From the NCBI GenBank assembly GCA_964511075.1, contig CAZEDM010000005.1:62001-126000 (forward strand): a stretch of DNA of 64,000 nucleotides, given 5' to 3'. Under the pieces are notes generated by a model. It worked only from the letters and a program-made list of their open reading frames with translations, was not told where the DNA came from and searched no databases. This DNA is from CAZEDM01 sp964511075. Its GTDB lineage: Bacteria; Zixibacteria; MSB-5A5; RBG-16-43-9. The position numbers and the translations under genes were made by a program. Shown here piece after piece: positions 8,271-15,945 of the stretch (its first letter is position 1; each line of letters begins with the position of its first letter).

Positions 8271-9206
8271 ATGCCAGATGATCTAAAAATTATAACCGGC
8301 AATTCAAATCGACCCCTGGCCGAGAAGATCAGCCAGTATCTGAGTATACCTCTTTCTAAGGCTGAGGTCTCAAGGTTCTCCGATGGTGAGATAAAAGTGA
8401 AGATAGAGGAGAATATTCGGGGGGCTGATCTCTTCATCATCCAGTCCACTAACGCGCCAGCGGAAAACTTGATGGAGCTTTTGGTTCTCCTGGATGCAGC
8501 CAGGAGAGCCTCGGCTAAGAGGATCACCGCGGTTTTCCCCTATTTTGGTTATGCCCGGCAGGATCGAAAAGACCAGCCCAGGGTCCCCATAACTGCAAAG
8601 TTAATGGCAAATTTAATTGCCAAGGCAGGAGCCAATCGGGTCTTGACTATGGACCTGCATGCTGCGCAGATCCAGGGTTTTTTCGATATACCCACGGATC
8701 ACCTTTTCTCCAATCCGGTTTTCTTCGATTACTTCCTGGGGCTGAGCCTCTCCAATCTGGTGATAGTTGCCGATACCGGCAGTATAAAAATGGTGCGTAA
8801 TTTTGCAAAGAAGCTGAACTGCCCCATGGCGGTGGTGGATAAGAGAAGACCTGCCACCAACCAGGCAGAGGTGATAAATATAATCGGAGAGGTTAAAGAT
8901 AAAAACGTGATTATCCGGGATGATATAATCGATACCGGAGGGACCTTAACTGAGTTTGCCTATGCCCTGCAGAAAAACGGGGCCCAGGAGATCTACGCCT
9001 GCTGTACCCATGCGGTCTTATCCGGAGATTCATTAGATAAGATCGAGAAGTCACCTATCAAGAGATTGGTTGTATCAGATACCATCGATCAAGAAGGTAA
9101 AAAGCTTTCCAATAAGATAGAGGTTCTCTCCGTAGCTCAACTATTCGGAGAGGCGATAATCCGTACCGATAAAGAGGAGTCCATAAGCTCGCTTTTTGAG
9201 TATTAA
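8271..9206 (+). CDS. prs: Ribose-phosphate pyrophosphokinase
   Basis: A 311-residue cytosolic enzyme that makes PRPP from ribose 5-phosphate and ATP for nucleotide, histidine and tryptophan synthesis. Visible signatures are FSDGEIKVKIEENIRGAD near 37-54, YFGYARQDRKDQPR near 95-108, the MDLHAAQIQGFFDIPTDHL block near 127-145 and the PRPP-binding RDDIIDTGGT near 222-231. The length is typical. It starts 13 bases after the lipoprotein gene and is followed by rplY, the usual order. Confidence 0.97.
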   Translation: MPDDLKIITGNSNRPLAEKISQYLSIPLSKAEVSRFSDGEIKVKIEENIRGADLFIIQSTNAPAENLMELLVLLDAARRASAKRITAVFPYFGYARQDRKDQPRVPITAKLMANLIAKAGANRVLTMDLHAAQIQGFFDIPTDHLFSNPVFFDYFLGLSLSNLVIVADTGSIKMVRNFAKKLNCPMAVVDKRRPATNQAEVINIIGEVKDKNVIIRDDIIDTGGTLTEFAYALQKNGAQEIYACCTHAVLSGDSLDKIEKSPIKRLVVSDTIDQEGKKLSNKIEVLSVAQLFGEAIIRTDKEESISSLFEY

Positions 9207-9252
9207 TCAATAATAGGCCCGAATAATGAGATAGTGAAAGGAGTACAAAGAG

Positions 9253-10050
9253 ATGAAGGAGATTTTGCTTGAGGCTAAAAGAAGATCTAAAACCGGCAAG
9301 GAGATAGCCAAGAAATTACGAAAAGAGGGATTTGTTCCAGCAGTGCTTTATGGTCCAGGAGACCAGCCCTTGCCCTTACAGGTCGAGCTTAAATCGCTGA
9401 ACTCAATCCTGCGTGCGGGCAGTGGCGAGAACGTCATCATCACCTTGAACATCTCTCAGGATGCCCCTGCCAAAGGGGAGCAGGATGAGAAAAAGCAGGT
9501 GCTTATTCGGGAGATTCAGCACGACCCGATTTACGGAGATATCCTGCACGTGGATTTCCAGCACATACTTTTGACCAAGAAAATCACAGTCCGTATCCCG
9601 GTTCACCTCACCGGCATACCTGAGGGAGTTCATAAGGACGGAGGCATTCTCCAGCATGTGCTGAGGGAGTTGGAGATAGAGTGCTTACCTGCTGACATAC
9701 CGGAGAAAGTGGAACTGGATGTAAGTGCTTTAAAGATCGGTGATTCCATTCACGTCCGGGATATAAAGCTGGAGAGGGTGGATATTCTCACTGACTCTGA
9801 AGGTTCTATCGCTTCTGTGGTGCCGCCCACTGTGTTCAAGGAGGAGGTAGTGCCTGCAGCGGAAGAGGTCAAGGAACCAGAAGTCATTGGTGAGAAGAAG
9901 CCTGAGGAAGGAGAAGAGGAGAAACCAGAAGAGGGTAAGCCAGCAAAAGCCAAGGAAGCTGCCAAACCTGGCAAGGAGACCAAAGCTGAGAAACCAGAAG
10001 CAGGAGCTAAGGGGAAAGAGGAGAAAAAGGAAGAGAAGAAGAAGGGATGA
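9253..10050 (+). CDS. rplY: 50S ribosomal protein L25/Ctc with a charged C-terminal tail
   Basis: A 265-residue L25 protein of the TL5/CTC type. Residues 1-95 form the 5S-rRNA-binding L25 domain (SGENVIITLNI, REIQHDPIYGDILHVDFQ). Residues 95-195 form the beta domain (VPVHLTG-like segment, LREIEVECLP-like segment and GDSIHVRDI). The last 65 residues are a low-complexity Lys/Glu/Ala/Pro tail, longer than most relatives. An ATG with GGAGTACAAAGAG upstream supports the start. In many bacteria pth follows directly; here the polysaccharide locus intervenes. Confidence 0.95.
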   Translation: MKEILLEAKRRSKTGKEIAKKLRKEGFVPAVLYGPGDQPLPLQVELKSLNSILRAGSGENVIITLNISQDAPAKGEQDEKKQVLIREIQHDPIYGDILHVDFQHILLTKKITVRIPVHLTGIPEGVHKDGGILQHVLRELEIECLPADIPEKVELDVSALKIGDSIHVRDIKLERVDILTDSEGSIASVVPPTVFKEEVVPAAEEVKEPEVIGEKKPEEGEEEKPEEGKPAKAKEAAKPGKETKAEKPEAGAKGKEEKKEEKKKG

Positions 10051-10084
10051 AAACAGGAAAGACTATCTGGATAAAGGAGTGGTG

Positions 10085-10822
10085 ATGAAAGGTATAATCT
10101 TGGCTGGCGGACTGGGAACCAGGCTTCATCCTCTGACCAAGATCACCAACAAACATCTGCTGCCGGTGTACAACCGTCCTATGATCTATTATCCCATTCA
10201 AACCCTCATCAATGCTGGCATTAGGGACATTTTAATCGTTACCGGTGGAAATAATGCCGGGGATTTCCTGCGTCTCCTGGGTAACGGAAAGGATTTTGGC
10301 CTTAAGCATCTAAATTACACCTTTCAGGAAAAAGAGGGAGGAATAGCCCAGGCTCTGGGCCTGGCGGAGCACTTTGCGGAGGGCGAAAGGATTCTGGTGA
10401 TGCTGGGAGATAATATTATCGAGGGTAACATAAAAGATGCGGTGGATGACTTTAAAGTCCAGAAAAGCGGTGCTAAAATACTTTTAAAACAGGTCGATAA
10501 CCCCAAAGAGTACGGCATCGCTCAGATAAGGAATGGCCGGATTTTAAAAATCGAGGAGAAGCCCAGAAGGCCTAAAAGCAATCTTGCGGTAACGGGTATT
10601 TACATGTATGATAACGAGGTTTTCGATATAGTGCAAACCCTGAAGCCCTCCGCCAGAGGGGAATTAGAGATCACCGATGTGAACAACGCCTATTTAAAAA
10701 GGGGAGTTTTGACCTATTCTTTTCTCAAAGGCTACTGGTTGGATGCGGGCGAGTCTATTGATGCCTTATTGAAAGCCAATAAAATCGTAGCCCAGAAAGG
10801 GGCTAATAAGAAATATTATTAG
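10085..10822 (+). CDS. rfbA: Glucose-1-phosphate thymidylyltransferase (short form)
   Basis: A 245-residue nucleotidyltransferase that makes dTDP-glucose, the first step toward dTDP-L-rhamnose. It has the signature GIILAGGLGTRLHPLT at residues 3-18, KHLLPVYNRPMIYYP near 23-37, GDNII near 109 and the sugar-phosphate-binding EEKP. The ATG at 10085 was chosen because AAGGAG lies 5 bases upstream. The frame is open back to 9887, but that part overlaps rplY and has no homology. The protein is of the roughly 240-residue type, shorter than the 290-residue RmlA. It begins the rfbA-C-B-D operon. Confidence 0.92.
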   Translation: MKGIILAGGLGTRLHPLTKITNKHLLPVYNRPMIYYPIQTLINAGIRDILIVTGGNNAGDFLRLLGNGKDFGLKHLNYTFQEKEGGIAQALGLAEHFAEGERILVMLGDNIIEGNIKDAVDDFKVQKSGAKILLKQVDNPKEYGIAQIRNGRILKIEEKPRRPKSNLAVTGIYMYDNEVFDIVQTLKPSARGELEITDVNNAYLKRGVLTYSFLKGYWLDAGESIDALLKANKIVAQKGANKKYY

Positions 10823-10832
10823 AGGTTTAGAG

Positions 10833-11288
10833 ATGATAGAAGGAGTAAAGCAAAAAAAACTTAAAGTCATCCCGGATGAGAGGGGAAGGCTGATGGAGCT
10901 GTTGAGATCGGATGAGGAGCTCTTCATCCAATTCGGGCAGGTATATATGACCACGGCTTATCCTGGAGTGGTCAAAGGTTGGCATTACCATAAGAAGCAG
11001 ATCGATAACTTCATCGTGATTAAGGGGATGATAAAGCTGGTCTTATATGATAACCGGGATGATTCTCCTACCAAGGGGGAGATCAACGAGTTTTTCATCG
11101 GAGAGTATAACCCGCTTTTGGTTCAGATACCTCCAATGGTTCTGCATGGCTTCAAATGCATAAGCCAGAATGAGGCGATCTGCGTCAACTGTCCCACCGA
11201 AGCCTATAATTACCTTCAGCCGGACGAATACCGTATCCCTCCCCATTCTGATGAGATACCCTACAAGTGGGAAAGAAAGGATGGATGA
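10833..11288 (+). CDS. rfbC: RmlC-like dTDP-4-dehydrorhamnose 3,5-epimerase family protein
   Basis: A 151-residue cupin-fold protein. It keeps the active-site-like VKGWHYHKKQIDNF segment near 47-60, a VLYDNRDDSPT strand-turn and PPMVLHGFKC near 103-112, matching RmlC core strands. It is shorter than classical RmlC (about 180 residues). The position between rfbA and rfbB makes dTDP-rhamnose epimerase the most economical role, although related short cupins can be ketoisomerases. Its stop overlaps the rfbB start (TGATG). Confidence 0.82.
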   Translation: MIEGVKQKKLKVIPDERGRLMELLRSDEELFIQFGQVYMTTAYPGVVKGWHYHKKQIDNFIVIKGMIKLVLYDNRDDSPTKGEINEFFIGEYNPLLVQIPPMVLHGFKCISQNEAICVNCPTEAYNYLQPDEYRIPPHSDEIPYKWERKDG

Positions 11289-12304
11289 TGAAGCTTCTGG
11301 TCACCGGGGGGGCGGGCTTTATCGGCTCCAACTTCATCCATCATATCCTCAGGACTTACCCTCAATACCGGATCGTAAACCTGGATAAGCTGACTTATGC
11401 CGGGAACTTAGATAACCTCTCTGATATTGAGCCTGCTCCCAATTATCAGTTTATCAAGGGAGATATCTGCGATCAGAAACTGATGGAGGAAATAGTTTCC
11501 GGAGATATTGATGCGATCTTGAATTTTGCCGCAGAAACCCACGTTGACCGGAGCCTATATGACCCCAAAAGTTTTGTCCAGACTAATATCATAGGTACTC
11601 AGATTTTATTAGAAGCAGCTTTAAGATTCAAGCTCCGAAGGTTTATTCAGATCTCCACAGACGAAGTATATGGAAGTATAGAGCAGGGAAAGTTCTTCAC
11701 AGAGGCAAGCCATCTTCTGCCCAACAGCCCTTATTCAGCCAGTAAAGCCGGAGCAGACCTCTTGGTAAGGTCTTATTTTAAAACCTTTAAACTTCCAGCC
11801 CTCATCACTCGTTCATCCAATAACTACGGGCCGTACCAGTTCCCGGAAAAACTGATCCCCTTATTCATAACCAATGCCCTGGAGGACAAAGAGCTTCCCA
11901 TTTACGGAGATGGACTTTATACCAGGGACTGGATTTATGTGGAGGATAATTGCAGGGGTATTGACCTGGTTTTGCATAAAGGGAAAGAAGGTGAAATATA
12001 CAACCTGGGAGGCGGCGCGGAGAAGACCAACCTGGAGATAACCCGTCTTATCCTGAAATATCTGGGTAAGCCTGAAAGCCTAATAAAATATGTCAAAGAT
12101 AGGCCAGCCCATGACAGAAGATATGCTATGGAATGTGCCAAGACGAAAAAAGAACTGGGATTCAGACCCAAAGTTGGGCTGGAGGAAGGGCTTAAAAAAA
12201 CCGTGGAATGGTATCTGGACAATAAAAACTGGTGGGAGAAGGTAAAAAGCGGGGAGTATCTCAAATACTATGAGAAGCATTACCTCAAGAGAGAAAAGGT
12301 ATGA
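11288..12304 (+). CDS. rfbB: dTDP-glucose 4,6-dehydratase
   Basis: A 338-residue extended SDR enzyme; it converts dTDP-glucose to dTDP-4-keto-6-deoxyglucose with bound NAD+. It shows TGGAGFIGSNFIHH at the N-terminus, the dehydratase signature NFAAETHVDRSL near 78-89, STDEVYGS near 119, the YSASKAG catalytic Tyr/Lys and RSSNNYGPYQFPEK near 173-186. I start it at 11288 (ATGAAG), overlapping the rfbC stop, with AAGGA 6 bases upstream. An ATG one codon earlier is also possible. Confidence 0.95.
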   Translation: MKLLVTGGAGFIGSNFIHHILRTYPQYRIVNLDKLTYAGNLDNLSDIEPAPNYQFIKGDICDQKLMEEIVSGDIDAILNFAAETHVDRSLYDPKSFVQTNIIGTQILLEAALRFKLRRFIQISTDEVYGSIEQGKFFTEASHLLPNSPYSASKAGADLLVRSYFKTFKLPALITRSSNNYGPYQFPEKLIPLFITNALEDKELPIYGDGLYTRDWIYVEDNCRGIDLVLHKGKEGEIYNLGGGAEKTNLEITRLILKYLGKPESLIKYVKDRPAHDRRYAMECAKTKKELGFRPKVGLEEGLKKTVEWYLDNKNWWEKVKSGEYLKYYEKHYLKREKV

Positions 12305-13179
12305 GGGTTTTAATCACCGGCTCCAACGGGCTTTTAGGACAGAAGCTGGTAAAAACTTTTTCTTCCAATCACCGAACCGTAGGAATCGACCTCAGAACTG
12401 AATCCTTTATTACAGCACCAAATTTCAGCTATCAAAATATAAGTATTACTGAAAAGGGTAAGCTCGCAGAGCTTTTTGCCTCTTTTGAACCAGAGGCAGT
12501 GATCAACGCTGGCGCTTATACGGATGTAGACGGATGCGAGAGTAATAAAAATAAAGCCTGGGAAGTGAATGTGGAGGGTGTGAAAAATCTTATCCCTCTA
12601 TGTAAGAAAAATAAAGCCAGATTGGTTCAACTCTCCACTGACTATATATTTGACGGCAAAAAAGGGCCTTATTCAGAAGAGGACACCCCCAACCCCGAGG
12701 GATATTACGGGCTAACTAAGCTGGAAAGTGAGAGAGTAATCTCAGAAGGTAGGATAGATTCTTTGATAGTTCGAACCAATGTGCTTTACGGAAAAAGCCT
12801 TGGAAGAACACATAATTTCGTCCTATGGTTGATTCAGAAGCTTAAGAATAAAGAAAAAGTCAAGATAGTCACAGATCAGTATAGTAATCCAACCTTAGCT
12901 GATAACCTAGCCCAGGCAATTAAAGAAGCGGTAGAAAAAAATATCTCGGGAATCTTGAATATCGCCGGAGGGGAGAAAGTTTTATCTCGTTACCAGTTTG
13001 CCCTGAAAGTAGCTGAGAAATTTAATTTAGATCAGAGTTTAATCAAAAAAATCTTAACCTCGGAGCTAAATCTACCAGCTCCTCGTCCCCTTAAGGGCGG
13101 GCTCAAAATCGACAAAGCAAAAAAGCTTCTTAAAACTGAGCTTCTGGATATTGAAAAGGGGCTGGAGTATATAAAATGA
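12301..13179 (+). CDS. rfbD: dTDP-4-dehydrorhamnose reductase
   Basis: A 292-residue SDR enzyme for the last step of dTDP-L-rhamnose synthesis. It has the Rossmann motif ITGSNGLLGQKL at residues 4-15, NAGAYTDVDGCES near 70-82, LSTDYIFDGKKGPY near 105-118 and YYGLTKLESE with the catalytic Tyr and Lys. It overlaps rfbB by 4 bases (ATGA). It is followed immediately by a terminator, so the rhamnose operon ends here. Confidence 0.94.
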   Translation: MRVLITGSNGLLGQKLVKTFSSNHRTVGIDLRTESFITAPNFSYQNISITEKGKLAELFASFEPEAVINAGAYTDVDGCESNKNKAWEVNVEGVKNLIPLCKKNKARLVQLSTDYIFDGKKGPYSEEDTPNPEGYYGLTKLESERVISEGRIDSLIVRTNVLYGKSLGRTHNFVLWLIQKLKNKEKVKIVTDQYSNPTLADNLAQAIKEAVEKNISGILNIAGGEKVLSRYQFALKVAEKFNLDQSLIKKILTSELNLPAPRPLKGGLKIDKAKKLLKTELLDIEKGLEYIK

Positions 13180-13209
13180 AAAAGTCTGCCTTGCAGCAGA
13201 CTTTTCTTT
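13180..13209 (+). terminator. Rho-independent terminator of the rhamnose operon
   Basis: A perfect 10-bp inverted repeat, AAAAGTCTGC (13180-13189) and GCAGACTTTT (13196-13205), around a 6-base loop, followed by CTTTT. It starts at the base after the rfbD stop. The A/T ends mean it could also work for the convergent PEP-CTERM gene. Confidence 0.85.
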
Positions 13210-13237
13210 TCAAGCTCTAAGATATATATATATCTTT

Positions 13238-14005
13238 TTATTTCCTTCTTCTTATATAGCTGAACGCACCTAATCCCAGAAGACCTGTCCCTAAAAGGAT
13301 AACCGTTCCAGGCTCTGGCTGGGCTATGAGGTAGCCATTATCGACACCGGTAATAGTGTTCGCGTCTGCCATAAAATTATCGAAGTGCACCTCAACTGCT
13401 GGAGCATTTCCCTCATTCCCATCATTTCCAGTTTCCAGAAAAGTTCTGACTGCCGAATCGTATCCTGTGGGAAGATCAAAGCTGTTTGCCAGCTGCCAGT
13501 CACCACCCGAAAAATAATAGGCTGAAAGCGTAGAACCAAATCTGCTGAATCTCAGTTTACCGTTTACATCATCTGTCACTGTGCTAAATCCGGTATACCA
13601 GGAGCCATCTACCATAAAATGAACTTCCTCGTAATAATTGACGCTGTTGAAGTCAAATTTACGGGTGAGAAGCATGGCAAAGGAGTTATCTCTTGCCCAG
13701 ATCCCGAAGGTTGCACTGCTGAAGAAATCATTGAACTTAATCAAATTAAAATCGATTGCAGTGACGAAATCTCCTCCCAGGCTGAAATTCGAAGAGATCG
13801 TTCCTCTGCCCCATCTAACATCTTGCGTTGTACCCAAATTAAGATAGCCATTCTCTGCAATCGCATATCCCTGGTTCTGCGAATAATCACCCCAGAAATC
13901 AGTATTAAAGGAATCGAACTTGTCCGTCAATAAAAACTGAGAATGGGCTGAGGCAGCCAACAAAAAGATCATTCCTAAGCTCAAAATTATTATCCACTTT
14001 TTCAT
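13238..14005 (-). CDS. PEP-CTERM sorting-signal protein
   Basis: A 255-residue exported protein. Residues 1-22 are a signal peptide (MKKWIIILSLGMIFLLAASA). The C-terminus carries PEPGTVILLGTGLLGLGAF followed by SYIRRRK, the classic PEP-CTERM triplet, transmembrane helix and basic tail recognised by exosortase in exopolysaccharide-producing Gram-negative bacteria. The middle is beta-rich with many Asp/Asn/Phe residues (NSFAMLLTRKF, VHFDNFMAD) and looks like a jelly-roll, a style common in PEP-CTERM proteins. The start at 14005 was chosen for its signal peptide and GAAGGAGAG SD; a 15-codon upstream extension is open but unlikely. It lies convergent to rfbD with its own sigma-54-type promoter. 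No exosortase is in the window. Confidence 0.9.
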   Translation of the reverse strand: MKKWIIILSLGMIFLLAASAHSQFLLTDKFDSFNTDFWGDYSQNQGYAIAENGYLNLGTTQDVRWGRGTISSNFSLGGDFVTAIDFNLIKFNDFFSSATFGIWARDNSFAMLLTRKFDFNSVNYYEEVHFMVDGSWYTGFSTVTDDVNGKLRFSRFGSTLSAYYFSGGDWQLANSFDLPTGYDSAVRTFLETGNDGNEGNAPAVEVHFDNFMADANTITGVDNGYLIAQPEPGTVILLGTGLLGLGAFSYIRRRK

Positions 14006-14045
14006 ATCTAACTCTCCTTCTTTTATTTTTCCAACTATTTTTATA

Positions 14046-14061
14046 AGCAACTATTGTGCCA
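14046..14061 (-). promoter_or_regulatory. Sigma-54 (RpoN) promoter of the PEP-CTERM gene
   Basis: On the minus strand TGGCACAATAGTTGCT is an exact match to the -24/-12 consensus TGGCAC-N5-TTGCT, with ten bases between GG and GC. It lies 41 bases upstream of the start codon, giving a leader of about 30 bases that contains the SD. PEP-CTERM genes in other bacteria are known to be controlled by RpoN with the PrsK/PrsR pair, which fits. Confidence 0.85.
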
Positions 14062-14430
14062 GAAAGAAGCTGTAGTAATTAAACGACCTAACCTCTTGTA
14101 AAATAAGGAATTAAAATTATATTCTATATCTGTATAACTATGTTGTGCAAAATTTATAATGCAAAATGTCCAGTTTACTGACATTCATTATTTGTCTATA
14201 TTTTATTTGTTTACTTAATTCATTGAATATTAAAGAGTTAGTATAATATGTGACAGCGTTCAGGCAAGCGACATCTTCCACAGAAATTTAAATTAAGAAA
14301 AAATTACTATATTTTAAGAAATATGTTCCCTTTTTTGAGCAGATCTATTCCCTGCATTTCAAAATTCACTCTGAGGTAATCTATTTAAAGTCAAAGGCTT
14401 ATTGTTAAATCTCGAAGTGGAAGCTCCTCA
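14062..14430. other. AT-rich intergenic region between divergent sigma-54 promoters
   Basis: No ORF or RNA gene is seen. The sequence is strongly AT-rich. This is where activator (bEBP) binding sites for the two diverging sigma-54 promoters would be expected. Bases 14315-14345 (GAAATATGTTCCC followed by TTTTTTGAGCAGA) resemble 31250-31275 in front of the second leader, so the upstream region is shared as well. Confidence 0.5.
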
Positions 14431-14445
14431 GGCATAGCTTTTGCT
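14431..14445 (+). promoter_or_regulatory. Sigma-54-type promoter of the main polysaccharide operon
   Basis: GGCATAGCTTTTGCT has GG at 14431-14432 and GC at 14443-14444 with exactly ten bases between, as required for -24/-12 promoters. The preceding base is A rather than T and the -24 box is GGCAT rather than GGCAC. An equivalent site with the same spacing precedes the second leader at 31365. Transcription would start near 14456. Confidence 0.7.
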
Positions 14446-14455
14446 AAAATTTTGA

Positions 14456-14674
14456 ACAAAATTTGGTTAAGATTTTTTCCAGGCTGTCGACTTAAACAGA
14501 AGGGCAAAAATGTCCCAGGAAGGGACGAAAAAAACAAGTAGAGCATTTCCAGAGAGAATGGATTCTGAAAATCAATGCTGGGAAGCAAAGGTAAGCCGCC
14601 GGAGAAAAAGGGGGGTTTTTAGTTCAGCAGAGAATTCGATAGAACCACAAGTCTTTTTAACTTGAAACTAAACT
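14456..14674 (+). promoter_or_regulatory. Structured 5' leader A of the polysaccharide operon
   Basis: About 220 bases without an ORF, similar to 31390-31617. Shared elements in order are: a stretch around TTGAACAAAAT and AAGATTTTTT; the hairpin GTCCCAGGAAGGGAC (14512-14526); a 6-bp helix AGCATT/AATGCT (14542-14547 with 14574-14579) enclosing CAGA/TCTG; GCTGGGAAGC; GCCGGAGA; and AAAAAGGGGGGTTTTT (14605-14620). The 6-bp helix has a completely different sequence in leader B but still pairs, which is the mark of a conserved RNA. No classical terminator was seen before the gene. The role (riboswitch, antitermination or protein-binding leader) is unknown. Confidence 0.65.
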
Positions 14675-15412
14675 ATGATAGACCTACATACTCATATTCT
14701 TCCAGGAGTAGATGACGGAGTGAAATCCATGGAGGAAGCAGTCCTGATGATAAAGAAAGGTGCTGAGATCGGGATAACTGCTATCTGTGCCACGCCACAT
14801 CTCTCCAACAATTTCGAAAGCGAAAAAACAGAAAAAATCATGAGGAGTTTTTTGGAGCTAAAACAGAGAATTGCCCAGGAGAAAATTAATGTGAGACTCT
14901 ATAGGGGGAGTGAAGTGGATATCCGAATAGATATAGACTCAGCCAAAAACCTGCCTTTTTTCTTTCTGAATCATTCGCAGAAATATGTATTACTGGAACT
15001 CCCTATTGGAGATTTCCCCTCATTTGCAGAAAAGGTTTTTTTCTCCCTGCTCATAGAAGGCCTATCCCCAATTTTGGCTCATCCAGAAAGAAGTCTCATC
15101 CGGGACGAGGATTTTAAAAGGGTAGAAAAGTTAGTCGACTCCGGTGTTCTCATTCAGCTGAACGCAGGTTCCCTTACAGGCAGATTTGGGAAAAAAATCC
15201 AAGAATCTGCTGATCGACTTCTGCAGAAAGACTTGGTAGACCTTATCTCAAGCGACGCCCATGATTTGGAGTCACGACCCATAACCTTGATGGCAGGGGC
15301 TTATAAAAAGATAAAAAACCATTTTGGGGCAGAAAAAGCTCTTGAGCTTTTTGAGGAAAACCCCCAAAAAATACTTCAGGCAGAGGACATAGAAAAAAAG
15401 ATGGCATTCTAA
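14675..15412 (+). CDS. CpsB/YwqE-type PHP tyrosine-protein phosphatase
   Basis: A 245-residue PHP-domain protein that opens the operon. It has DLHTHILPGVDDG at residues 3-15, ATPHLS near 41-46, the metal/catalytic Glu in GSEVDI near 79-84, ILAHPER near 132-138 and SSDAHD near 189-194; the metal-binding His and Asp residues are all present. CpsB/YwqE enzymes dephosphorylate the tyrosine cluster of Wzc-like BY-kinases. That partner is encoded two genes downstream, so the pair forms a phosphorylation switch for polysaccharide length or output. Confidence 0.92.
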   Translation: MIDLHTHILPGVDDGVKSMEEAVLMIKKGAEIGITAICATPHLSNNFESEKTEKIMRSFLELKQRIAQEKINVRLYRGSEVDIRIDIDSAKNLPFFFLNHSQKYVLLELPIGDFPSFAEKVFFSLLIEGLSPILAHPERSLIRDEDFKRVEKLVDSGVLIQLNAGSLTGRFGKKIQESADRLLQKDLVDLISSDAHDLESRPITLMAGAYKKIKNHFGAEKALELFEENPQKILQAEDIEKKMAF

Positions 15413-15438
15413 ATCACCTTAACCAAGGAGTGTTAAAA

Positions 15439-15930
15439 ATGAAGAAAATAATTATCCTCTTATTAACCACTTATATCATCTTTTGTCCCGGGCTGAACTT
15501 GACCCGGGCTCAACAGCAGGGGGAGAATAAAGCAGCCTCAAGGAATGCCGGAGCAGATTATTATCTTGCGCCGGGCACGGATAATCAGCTCTTAATTAAG
15601 GTCAACGTCTGGGGCGAGGTTTTAAAGCCGGGAATAGTGGAGGTGCCGGATAATACCGATCTTCTCACCCTTATCTCCATGGCTGGAGGGCCCACGGAAA
15701 ACGCCAAGCTGAGCAAGGTTAAGATCAAGCGTAATTTTTACCAGAGCAAAATACTTACGGTGAACGTGAAGAACTATGTCCAAAACGGCAAAGCTGAGGA
15801 GATACCCATGATAAAACCCGGAGACACTGTTATAGTTCCCCGTAACAGTTTTAACAGCGTTTCCAAATATATAACCTTTCTATACAACTTGGCGGTTATA
15901 GCCAGCGTGGTTAAGCTCATCACCGACTAA
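15439..15930 (+). CDS. Short SLBB-domain polysaccharide export protein
   Basis: A 163-residue protein with a signal peptide (MKKIIILLLTTYIIF...TRA, cleavage near residue 25), one SLBB domain near 50-130 (VNVWGEVLKPGIVEVP, ISMAGGPTENAKLSKVKI, IKPGDTVIVPR) and a C-terminal hydrophobic helix (YITFLYNLAVIASVVKLI). SLBB domains form the periplasmic rings of Wza-type exporters. The N-terminal Poly_export domain and outer-membrane helix of Wza are missing. It may therefore be a periplasmic adaptor working with a separate outer-membrane exporter not seen here. The start at 15439 was chosen for SD AAGGAG at 8 bases; a GTG at 15430 is within the SD. Confidence 0.82.
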   Translation: MKKIIILLLTTYIIFCPGLNLTRAQQQGENKAASRNAGADYYLAPGTDNQLLIKVNVWGEVLKPGIVEVPDNTDLLTLISMAGGPTENAKLSKVKIKRNFYQSKILTVNVKNYVQNGKAEEIPMIKPGDTVIVPRNSFNSVSKYITFLYNLAVIASVVKLITD

Positions 15931-15945
15931 AAAGGAGTAATAAAA

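Noticed and set aside
9887..10084. N-terminal extension of rfbA.
   Set aside because: The extension overlaps rplY, encodes only low-complexity Arg/Lys sequence and lacks homology; a good SD precedes the ATG at 10085.
14160..14172. TGGACATTTTGCA on the minus strand as a second sigma-54 site.
   Set aside because: Only seven bases between GG and GC; ten are needed.
14500..14620. Leader A as a c-di-GMP-I (GEMM) riboswitch, because of AGGGCAAA and GGGACGAAA.
   Set aside because: The similarity is limited to these short strings; the AGGGCAAA part is not kept in leader B and the GNRA-loop/receptor layout is missing.
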